A stretch of 64,000 nucleotides of DNA, taken from contig WHUZ01000041.1 of assembly GCA_015179045.1 (NCBI GenBank), forward strand, positions 248,001 through 312,000. The letters run 5' to 3'. The stretch is from Kalaharituber pfeilii. Taxonomy: Eukaryota > Ascomycota > Pezizomycetes > Pezizales > Pezizaceae. The position numbers and the translations under genes were made by a program. The notes beneath the pieces are model-generated. The model worked only from the letters and a program-made list of their open reading frames with translations, was not told the origin of the DNA and ran no database searches. Below, one piece after another: positions 55,186 through 64,000 of the stretch. How positions within the stretch are numbered: the first letter of the stretch is position 1; every line of letters starts with the position of its first letter.

Positions 55186-56870
55186 TACTTTTATACATTT
55201 ATGTACCTGTAACGTACTACTTATTGTACAAGTAAGGAACTGCAGGCTTTGTGGTTAGTGGGTTTCCAGGTATATGAGAGGAGCCCCAGCGACTAATGAA
55301 ATGGACGATCGATAGATCTTGACAAAAAGAAAAGTAAAACATCTCTGGTTTTTTTTGATTTACGTATTGATGGCTCCAAATCAGGGAAGTGATATGTACT
55401 GAAAATATGTTATAATTTAATAAATAACGAAAGATAGTTATGGCCAGTTGTTGAATAGAATGTTAGCAAAAACGTGAGATCATGACGTATAGATTTATTT
55501 CGGAGTTCGGATCCGTCGTTGGCTTGAGGTATGGGCGAATTGGGTAAGCAATGTCACGCGAGCAGGGGAGCGGAGGTGCGGGGTGCGGGCAGTGGCGCAC
55601 CATTACCTACCCTGCATTAGACACGTATGTATGGAGCACTTCTCTCAAATTACATTTCTGATCTGATGACTTGGCCTTCCATCCGCGATCGATCTGTCCT
55701 TTTTTTCTTAGTACGTAAGCATGTTTGGCAACATCTGTATGCTGCGACGGCGTGGGGGTGATGGGGAGGGGAAATTCCGATAGCGTGGGATGCTGATTGT
55801 GATGATGTTTTAGTGGGAGAGAGGGGATAGGGGGAAGTTAAGATGAGACACGTGCGGGAAGCGCGGTAGCATGTGAAAATTTGAGGTTTCCCAGTTCTGG
55901 GAAAGGAAACGGAGTGACTCTTGAAAAGTGGGGATTGAGGGGGGGTGACGGAGGAGATTGACGCTATGTTTGACGCTTCCATTCAAGGCGCACGTTGGCT
56001 GTATGCTCCGACTAGAATACGAAACCTTGGAACTCATTGTTCCATGGCTTGTTTGCTAGGAGAGATGCAAGCTGGTTTGACAAGTCAAATGAACCAAGGC
56101 GAAAGCATGTGATTCTTGGCGGTGACAGAAGTTGGGGGTCATGCGGGTATAACCGATCTGCGATTGGAAGTTTTCAGGAACCCAATAAAGCAGGGTGGAT
56201 GACGAACGCTGGTCATAAACGTCACCGTGCCATTCTATTCAGATCATCACGTGGAGTTTAGGGGACATCTTCACGGCGACATGTGAAAGAGATGTATATT
56301 GTAAATTCGCCTTGCGCACCAGAGGTCAGATTTGCAGGTCCCTGTCAGTAGGGAGTATGTTGTTGGAAACAAGTTCACCTTGTGACGAGAGAGCCTGAGC
56401 TCCGCCCTGCAGCGCATGGATACCTTTCTCAGCCCAGCTCTGAACATAAGCTCCGGGGGGATATAAACAAAGTTTCTGAGCCTAAGTAGGGAGCCCCTGC
56501 ACATTTAAGATCAAAGGTAGAGTTGCATGTACAGTTGCAGGAAGCTTCCACATCTGGTATTTCTATCCGCACCCTAATTTGAAAACCAAATTCAATCCCG
56601 GGGAAGGGTAGGAGTCCATTCAGTAGTTACACGAACGTAGAGTACACACAAGCATCAATTTGTGCATGTGCTGAATCTGGAAGATGTGAGATCAGGCGTA
56701 GAACTTTCACATGTTTTGTCTAGACTGACTGTAATCACATGAATCTATCGGAATATCTCAAGAATTTTTAGATTCTTCGTGGGGGGCTGTAAATCAGTAA
56801 ATGTCATCCGATCAAAAATAGTGAACGCTGCGTATGACACTAGGAAGTAATGATGAGTGCACTATTGCCT
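55186..56870. other. Intergenic stretch, no gene recognised
   Basis: Short frames on both strands (for example 55650-55982, -) resemble nothing known. I see no repeat of note. Confidence 0.4.
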
Positions 56871-56952
56871 ACTAGCCAGTAAAATATGTATTCGGACAGG
56901 GGTACTAATGCACAACATGCGCTATGTCCGAATACATATTTTACTAGCTAGT
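56871..56952. repeat. Hairpin with 28-bp arms
   Basis: actagccagtaaaatatgta (and on to ggaca) pairs with its complement ending actagctagt, with one mismatch and a loop of about 26 nt. It is about 82 bp overall. It is probably a tiny MITE; no duplication is clear. Confidence 0.6.
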
Positions 56953-57282
56953 AACAGACGTAGCCCAGTTTAATAGTTGCATATGCAATATCATTGGTGG
57001 GGTAATTCTCTCGTGCTTGAAACGGCGACGCTGCACGGCATTAGTTGTTGGTTGCTCCTGAAAGGTTAAACACGCGAAGGACGCCGCATGGCGACTTCAA
57101 GTCACGTGAGTGGCGTTTTCTGGAACCACAAGTCTTGTAGCAATAAGTGTGGTGTGGGGCTCAGTGTGGGTATGATAGGAGAGAAATATGACTTATCGAA
57201 GTATTTAGCGCCGACCACCTGTGGATTTTGAATATTGGGGCGAAATCGCTGAATTGCGGGGTAGCTCAATCTGCCGCAGTAC
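56953..57282. other. Intergenic stretch, no gene recognised
   Basis: No gene is seen. The last 13 bp (about 57270-57282, aatctgccgcagt) are the duplication of the next insertion. Confidence 0.4.
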
Positions 57283-57507
57283 GAGGCCGAAAGGGGACGG
57301 AGGTGAGGCAATTCGGCTGGGCGTCTTTCCCCCGCGAAACAATTGGAGACTGCGGGAAACACATGTACGTAGGGCTGGGTTAGGATTGGGGTTTTTTAGG
57401 CGGGTAGTTTCTGTCGTTGTTGTTAACTTTTCTTTTCTTATAGCACAACATCGCCATAGCCCATAGGGCGGCATGCGATTAATGATATTAAAAAAAAAAA
57501 AAAAAAA
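57283..57507 (+). mobile_element. Short retroposon with tail1 end (about 225 bp)
   Basis: It is flanked by aatctgccgcagt on both sides. It ends cttatagcacaacatcgcc.. with the tail1 hairpin, atgatatt and poly(A). The 5' part (acgaggccgaaagggg..) is not LINE ORF2 that I can recognise. It is either a LINE 3' UTR variant or other sequence joined to tail1. Confidence 0.75.
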
Positions 57508-58558
57508 ATCTGCCGCAGTTGTGACCATCAGGGTGCAAACTCTGAATTACCCGTACAAGTAAAATCCAACTAGTAGTTTGGCACGGAGGTAAGAAAAAGG
57601 GGCAATGCTTGGTAATAGCCCATCCCCTCAATGGAAAGGTCGACATAAAACACTTACTGAAGGACTTCAAGAGCATCGCCCCCAACGGTGTACGGTATGC
57701 TGAAACGCAGGCTGAAATTGGAGATGTTCCCGTCCCGGAAACACTCAGGAAATGGCTTAGATGTGATGTTCAAATGCTTGGCCACCTGCTGCTGGTAATA
57801 TTTACTGCGTTTGAACTAAATTGCTGCAGCTGACTAGTCAGATTCAGGTTACCAGACTCGGGTGTTCCAAAAGTAGTGTAGTACAGCCGAGAAAACGGTG
57901 CAGTGGAATGCAGGGAGGAGTAACAGAGAACTTGGCGCATGCTAATCTCGACACAAGACAATGGTTGAGTCTTCGAGTATTAATTTGACCAGGAATCTTC
58001 GTTTCTGCTCACCATCGCGCCTCGCATAAGTTTCCTGAAATGCAGGCCGTACTTGAGAACTAATTCAATGGAGGGCAGAGCTTCCAATAATCCCATTCAT
58101 TGAGGGAAGATGTTAGCAATTAGCAATTGAAAGGTTTTGAGCAGGGCGCCCTTAAGCATTAAACCCAAAGCAGAGTAGAAATTGATCTCCTCGAGGGGCT
58201 TTACTTAGTTACACGTACTGCACTGCAAGGACAAGCCGGCGGCGCATGCTTGCTGGCAGTGGGGAATGTCGTGCAGTATGCATTGCAGCGAAGTACTTTA
58301 GTGAAGCGTCATGCGGGGGCCAAGGTAGCTCCGACAACAGGAATTATAAGCGTATCCAGGCATCCCATGTACATGTCAACCGCGGCCGAGTGGGGTTCTC
58401 GTACAGTAGATGTGGCAGCCAATGCAAAGTTCTATGTAGATTAGCATCCTTCCACCTTGTGAATTTTGAGAGGCGGTCCGCGCTACTGTATGTACCAGTG
58501 TCGCGGGCCGCTCGACCTTCAAGTTCGCATTATAGATTCATCGATCTGGCCTTCCTCA
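57508..58558. other. Intergenic stretch, no gene recognised
   Basis: Short frames near 57600-57833 and 58246-58623 lack recognisable domains. Confidence 0.4.
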
Positions 58559-58571
58559 AGCGGGTTGACAC

Positions 58572-59100
58572 GCGCGGCCAAGAGAGCAGGAAAGACTGGC
58601 AAGGCGAGGACTGCGGCTGGTAGAGCTTGTGTCTGAAAGGCAGCGGATGCTAAGGGATGCTGGGGTCATGAAGCTTCCATGGGTACGGGTCAAGGCCCAT
58701 GGGGTGATAGAGGGCAACGAGAAGGCAGATGAGAAGGCGAAAGAGGGAGCCAGGTGTATGAGGTATGATGGACAAGCCACGGAAGGTGGGGTGCATCAAG
58801 TGTTAGTCAGGAAGAGGAAGGAGGAGAGAGAACGAGCTGGTTTTAGAAGGGTAAATTTGTGAGATGGTGCAGGAGGGCCATCACCAGGAGGACTTAGAGG
58901 ACAAAGGATGGAGGCAGGAGGGAGTAGAGGGCAACCCGTTCGAGGAGTGGTTCGCCGGCCTCGATTTGGGATAGTAGAAGGGACGGAGGGCATGTTAGGT
59001 GCCCAATGTGTGTACGTACTCTAGACGATGTAGATAGGAGTTGTTCAACCTGACCTGGGTCCCTGCCATAGGCTGGTATCCAGTATGCGGGGAAAAAAAA
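58572..59100 (+). mobile_element. LINE-B, 5'-truncated, tail2 type
   Basis: It is flanked by agcgggttgacac (58559-58571) and ggcgagttgacac (59101-59113). It has an RNase H end (VRVKAHGVIEGNEKADEKAK, near 58690-58745), a deletion over the knuckle, and LEDKGWRQEGVEG. The 3' end is a tail2 variant (ccctgccataggctgg..atgcgggg) directly followed by a short A-run. Confidence 0.83.
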
Positions 59101-59113
59101 GGCGAGTTGACAC

Positions 59114-60326
59114 TGCCCCGTGCACGCCCGCTCACAAATTGAACAGTTGGACTGACTGTATTCGGCAGGGGCTTGAGGAAAGCGGCGCAAGATCAGAACC
59201 AGGAGAGGGCGGGGTTGATAAGCATAGGTGCGAAGAGAAGAGAATTGGGCGTGACTTGCGGAAGGAGAGAGGAGTTGAGGAGACAGAGCCAAGCCACCCA
59301 TTTAGGAAGTACTGCCTGATTAGGAAGCAAACTCCCTGCAGAAGGTAAACCGCTGCCCCCAGCGAAATACAAACGCATCTTCGTCTCGCAATCCAGGCAA
59401 CCCAGCATCAACTCAGTGGAACACATTCCTGCCTCACTGCTAGCCTCGCCTCCAGGCCGCCGTACCCAAGTGCAATTGCTTTGAATCGGACTGGAACAGG
59501 ATAGGCAGTGCCGCATGTGATTCTAGTGGCTCGGTCGAAAAAGACATGGACTTCTCAGGCTGGTTGATGTTAGTGATGGAGATTCCCACCTTATCTACTG
59601 GAGTTGATGAGATGTTTCGGCTTTGGTCACCAAGAAAGTCCCTCACAGACCAGCATTCATGTCAAAAGGTAGAGGAGATTAGTCTCCAACACGGGTTTTG
59701 AAGGAACGATTTCAAATGCTCCATAAAGACGGCGAAGCAAGCATTGGTAATTTGGGATACGGGTGATATCGATCTCTCTGATCTGTTGGGGCCTCCCGGA
59801 TAGTAAGGCAAATTCAATATCGACGCCCAACAATCGCAAAACGAGTTGATCTATCACCGACCCAAAAACATTCCCGTTTCCAGACAGAAAATCATTGCCA
59901 TGATGGTGCGCTAGCCTATTTACATTAGCATACCAAGCCTAATGGGGAAATTACCTCGGCTTATTCCTTCCTGGCTTGGCTCATTTAGATGAATATCCCT
60001 CAAGGTCTATGCCACCACGCGAATATAGACTAACCCAGACAGATACCTAAGACCATTCATTTACGGAGTCTCCGGGGTCCCAATCCCAGACTGCAGACCT
60101 CGGGTGGACACTATGATGTTATGTTTTTCATGGGCCACGTAGAGCTTTGAGACCCTGGCACAAACTGAGGAGCCTGAAGAAAGGTCAACGAAGACTCGGA
60201 ATACGAAAAAGGGCATAATTGGAATGCGGAATACCCTAAGAGAGCATCGTGACTGGGGTGTCAAGTGTACAGGATGGGTATATAACCAGCTTGATATATA
60301 TTGCTTTTTCGATTCAGCTGCAGGTA
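59114..60326 (-). other. Intergenic; possible unassigned gene fragment on the minus strand
   Basis: Adjacent minus-strand frames at 59657-59857 (LRLLGVDIEFALLSGRPQQ) and 59440-59646 (ISSTPVDKVGISITNINQPE) could be two exons of an unrecognised gene. The splice sites are not convincing. Confidence 0.25.
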
Positions 60327-60362
60327 TCGCCATAGCCCATAGGGCGGCATGCGATTAATGAA

Positions 60363-60403
<41 letters not shown>
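60327..60403 (+). mobile_element. Micro-retroposon, tail1 type
   Basis: A 77-bp insertion is flanked by tcagctgcaggta (60314-60326, 60404-60416). It begins tcgccatagcccatag, exactly at the hairpin foot, and ends atgaaat plus about 39 A. Confidence 0.95.
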
Positions 60404-60406
<3 letters not shown>

Positions 60407-60416
60407 GCTGCAGGTA

Positions 60417-61713
60417 CAGTGTTAGTCCCAACGCTGATGCATCCGATGAAAGGCCGCAGTCACATGAAACATACATAAAGGTCTGAATTGGCACTGACTG
60501 AGAACAGGGGGTACCCATTTGATAACTACTCTAAAGTATATTCGAGTGGAGATCCAGCCTAGCAAACTGCTCCCTGCAGGATTAATCGCCTACGCATCCC
60601 GACCGCCATGATGCAGGTGAGCGGGATACTCATGTCAAATATGCATTTGATAGCATAGTTTTAATTATCCGCAGAGCGGCTAAATAACTAGCTGCTTGTG
60701 ACGGTATTGGATAGGATAATATCGTAATCACGAGATTTTGACGTTTTTCTTGTCACGTGGTAGCTGTTTCACCATGGGAGTAGGGTGCGGTTATGGTGCT
60801 AAAGTACGGATTAACCCTCTGAACAAAGGGCAAGAGATGTTTCCTTTGATGCCCCGCAGTTTATGCCACCACTAACCGATTAATGACTACCGTAGAGTGG
60901 ACGTGAATTCCAGATATGAGGTGCCTTGCAAACTATGCAGCATCGGTTCAGCATGGCAAGGTTTCTCAATTGACAGCAATTCATTTCTCGGAATATCCAT
61001 CTCCGAATGTAAAAATAGCTATAAGCGAGAAATTTCGGAGTACGACCGCCGTGCACCATCGTTATGTCCAAATCGATGATATTCTTCCAATGGATCCAAT
61101 CTATGCAAGGCAAAAGGATCTCTGGATCCGAATCCCAATTTCCAGCCGATTTTGTTCCAACTAGCGTTATCTGCTAGATACCTGCTGCCCGTTACAGTAT
61201 GGCCTAGCCACGTGTCTATGTTGCATGGGGAGCAATATCGTCACTTTTGGCAAGATTCTTGCACGGACAAGGGTCTTCCCGATTGGGGAATTTTGGACTG
61301 CACACCTTGATGCTGAGACCACATGGCTCGTTGAATTTATCTAGACTGTGCAAGGAAAGAGTAATTGGTTTTAGTATATACCTATTTGGAAAGGTCGACT
61401 CTCGGCTATTATTTGTGAAGTTCGATAACCTCACGTGCTGGTTATCACTTGTCTCGTCTACAGTGGGATCATTCACATGCTGCGTTCTACCGGGATACTG
61501 CGCAACCCCGGATAAGTGGAAATAAAACTATTACAAATTGCTGAGTGGCTCAATTACATCAGAAAATTAGGTACATCTCAATTATACTAGGAAGAATAGT
61601 TTTGGCACCGCAGTTGCATCTATCGGAGGATGAAATGGTGTACTGTACTGAGATATACCTGATTAGACAGTAGGGAACCTCTGCTTATCCAATTAGACAC
61701 AGACTAGCTAGAG
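60417..61713. other. Intergenic stretch, no gene recognised
   Basis: Short frames at 60916-61164 and 61247-61525 (+) have no recognisable domain. Confidence 0.4.
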
Positions 61714-61724
61714 TGCTGATGTGA

Positions 61725-61806
61725 TTTTTTTTTTTTTTTTTTTTTTTTTAATATCATTGATCGCGTGCCACCCTAAGGGCTATGGCAATGTTTAGTTACA
61801 TAAAGG
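61725..61806 (-). mobile_element. Micro-retroposon, tail1 type, 82 bp
   Basis: A T-run of about 25 is followed by atatcattgatcgcgtgcc. It is flanked by tgctgatgtga on both sides. On the minus strand it begins ctttatgtaactaaacattg, about 18 nt upstream of the hairpin. Confidence 0.85.
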
Positions 61807-61954
61807 ATGCTGATGTGAGCAATTCGATAGTAATGGAAGCAGGCAGACTAATGAGGAATACAATATAAGTAGAGAGGGTTCTTAGAGCCAAAGCATGTAG
61901 TAAAGATTTATTATTGATAGTTCTAAGATTCTATGCAAGGATTGAAAGAATTTC

Positions 61955-61956
<2 letters not shown>

Positions 61957-61993
<37 letters not shown>

Positions 61994-62046
61994 ATCATTA
62001 CTCGCATTCCGCTCTGAAGGCTATGGCAAGATTAAGTACATAAAGA
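61957..62046 (-). mobile_element. Tail1-type retroposon end
   Basis: A T-run of about 33 is followed by atatcattactcgcattcc and ggctatggcaag. The hairpin is weakened. The duplication is unclear because the flanks are A-rich. Confidence 0.7.
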
Positions 62047-62545
62047 AAATAAAAAAAGAAAGGATAGAAAAGTAAATATTAGAAAAGTTAACATTTGAAA
62101 ATTATAGAAGTCTCGTCTCTTATAGATTCGTCTATTCTAGCAATGCTACCAGGTTGTCTTCTAAAGTATATAAAAAAGTATACTACTATTTATATTAAGT
62201 AAGATATAATTTAGTATATAGTTTAATATATAAGATATATAAGATCCTATAATAGAGTAACTTTATAATTATATAACTAGAATTGTAAATAATAGATTTA
62301 GTACTAATATAAGTCTTATAAAAGAAGTAGTAACAAAAAAATATTTAAAAAGAGTAGTAGTTTAAGAGTAATAGAAGAAAGTAAACTAATAAAGAAAAAA
62401 ATAGACTTAAAGATATGTAAAAATTATTTTTTTATAATTAAAATATAATAGTAAAAATATATTTTTAGAAATTATAAAGCTCTATATTATAATTAAAAGT
62501 ATAGTAAACTTTATATTTAAATAAATATATAGTTTATTATACAAA
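62047..62545. other. Very AT-rich block between two tail1 ends
   Basis: About 500 bp is almost free of G and C and has no open frame. It follows one tail1 end (minus orientation) and precedes another. It could be a mutated element body or an AT-rich isochore edge. Confidence 0.45.
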
Positions 62546-62886
62546 GTATATATATATATATATATTTATATCATTACTCGCACGCCGCACTGTGGGCTAT
62601 GGCGAGGGTTTAGTTACATAAGGAATAAAAGGATAATAAATAAGTAGGTACATGTGGAGCTTGCGGTGTGCGAGCGTGGTGCGGGTGTAGAGGTCGGTTT
62701 GGCCTATTTCCTGCGTCACTCCGGCTCGTACTGACTTGTTTTCAGCCATTTTCCCTCCTAACCGGACTTTCCCAGTTTCGACTCCTACCTCCAGATACAC
62801 CACCGCTGGAATATGAGGCGGTGCGGGACAGCGCCCACAACCCAGGTAAGCTCTTCGCCATCGTAGCGAAAAAGTAGTTCTACCTC
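62546..62886 (-). mobile_element. ORF1-like fragment with tail1 end
   Basis: On the minus strand a frame with AVVYLEVGVETGKVRLGGK resembles the ORF1 stretch VVIYLEGEVESD..AKVRLSGK (23190-24139). It is followed by the tail1 hairpin (about 62578-62604) and then by TA repeats in place of poly(A). It suggests that ORF1-only copies also exist with tail1. The 5' edge is not resolved. Confidence 0.5.
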
Positions 62887-63729
62887 CCCGGCGCCGACGG
62901 GAACATTGCTGTAGTATCATGCAGACGAAACGATACGTGCAAAGAGCGTACGAGGGGCAAGAAGCATGATGTCTTGTGAAGGACACTGTGGGACACTATC
63001 TGGAATTGGCTGGCGACAGATCCGAAGCACCTGATTGGGCATCGCATGCAATGCAGGGTTACACTTGAGGGTAACAGTACATCTTTGGCAATGAACGTTC
63101 TTTCCGTTGCAGCGGGCCTCCGACTTATAGTAGCTTCAACCACATACAATTATCTAGCACTATGAATGCTCAAGAAATTATGCTAATTGACTTTCGTTAT
63201 TGGTGAGAAAATAGTTCAGTTGACGGCTTATGCATTAGGATGCGTTGAGAGCTTTCCTCTAAATTTATTATGATGAGCGGGCCATCTTAAGTGCCAAGTT
63301 GAGCCCAGGGAAAGTCCACAAACCTTTCTCGCATCTGGAGCGGCAGCAGTTGCAAGCGCAATGGGCATCCAAGCTACCACTTGCATAGGGTCTCTTGACG
63401 TGGATTGATGTCATAGTGGAGCCCTGTGGCCCGACGCCCGGGGGGTATTGTGTAGGCACAATGAGGTGAAATTTACCTCTTCTTGACGTTCCTGTTTACC
63501 GCATGCTCTCCACTGCACTCATAACACTGCAGCTTTGATATTAGCGTTTGACGCAATGTCAACAGTTACACTATTTAGGCCTGTGTCGCAACCTGCTCAA
63601 TTGACAATACTGCACCATTACCAACACCGTCTACGGAAAATACAGATCTTGATCGAGGATTCATAATATTTCAGCCACGAAGAAACCTAATACCCAATAT
63701 AATTATATTCCACACTCCTCCCCTCCGTC
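62887..63729. other. Intergenic, upstream of the secreted-protein gene
   Basis: No gene is recognised. It probably includes the promoter of the gene at 63730 (tataattatat near 63697). Confidence 0.4.
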
Positions 63730-64000
63730 ATGCCTTCCACCGTGCACCCAACGGTCCTCACGCTCCTCCTCACCCTTCTCACTTTACTCTCGCTTGCCTC
63801 TGCATGGAAGATGGACGTCAACTACTCGGACGGCACCCAGCTCCACAAGCACGGTCACCACAACTCGCACTGCAAGCGGTTCAATAAGACGGATGCGGCC
63901 ATCACGTCGGTGGTGTTCGAGGGGAGCCTGCTCGCGGATACGTTTGTGCTGTATAATGACGGGCATTGCAGGGACGAGAGTTATAAGGGGAAGAAGGGGA
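63730..64000 (+). CDS. Small secreted protein, N-terminal part (runs off the window)
   Basis: ATG at 63730 opens a frame that is uninterrupted to the window end (90 codons). Residues 1-25 form a classical signal peptide: a hydrophobic core TLLLTLLTLLSLASA with cleavage likely after ASA or AW. The mature part is His/Asn/Cys-containing (HKHGHHNSHC, NDGHC). The GC-rich third positions differ from the surrounding repeats and support real coding. I do not recognise the family. It could be a secreted effector-like or cell-wall protein, but that is inference. Confidence 0.7.
   Translation, partial: MPSTVHPTVLTLLLTLLTLLSLASAWKMDVNYSDGTQLHKHGHHNSHCKRFNKTDAAITSVVFEGSLLADTFVLYNDGHCRDESYKGKKG

Overview
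The window looks like repeat-rich nuclear DNA of a filamentous ascomycete (Pezizomycotina); I cannot name the species. The signs are two HET-domain genes, a Zn2Cys6/MHR transcription factor of the FarA/CTF1 type, short GT-AG introns of 52-65 bp with CTAAC-type branch sites, and LINEs with an RNase H domain. I recognise no rRNA, tRNA, CRISPR array or bacterial operon. Only four loci look like host protein genes: HET1 (13515-15947, +), HET2 with a multi-pass membrane region (29151-32092, -), the transcription factor (50004-53198, +) and the start of a small secreted protein (63730 to the window end, +). HET1 and the transcription factor each carry one apparent single-base frameshift.

The rest is mostly layered transposable elements. 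1-1851 and 26524-28210 are two copies of an element whose minus strand encodes a short HUH/CRESS-type Rep-like protein. 3358-6588 is the best LINE: truncated endonuclease, RT (YVDD), RNase H and a CCHC-like knuckle, with a 14-bp target duplication. Further LINE carcasses lie at 7957-10940, 24319-25876, 35400-35733, 43876-44984 and 45290-46525. LINE-B fragments lie at 16120-16661, 33230-34096 and 58572-59100. LINE ORF1-only copies lie at 23190-24318, 37002-37578 and 62546-62886. Five solo LTRs, two pogo-like elements, a hAT-like MITE and a TA-flanked element with 252-bp inverted repeats add to this. Two satellites fill 18360-20010 and 38930-42830: a 57-bp unit and, in the second block, a 12-bp unit, arranged there as a higher-order repeat.

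The most unusual feature is a set of more than a dozen micro-retroposons. They are insertions of only 41-95 bp (about 17-60 nt of sequence plus an A-tail), most with clear 9-16 bp target-site duplications. Each consists of the 3' end of one of two LINE groups, here called tail1 and tail2. The tail2 insertions start almost always at the same nucleotide, the foot of a predicted hairpin. Two segmental-duplication copies (2560-3357 with 6589-6610, and 36490-37001 with 37579-37625) supply natural empty sites that confirm a solo LTR and a LINE insertion.

The elements fit one working model. LINE ORF2 protein recognises a structured 3' tail, and everything that carries the tail is mobilised: full LINEs, ORF1-only derivatives, and the bare tail. 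The satellites and dead LINEs act as landing pads.
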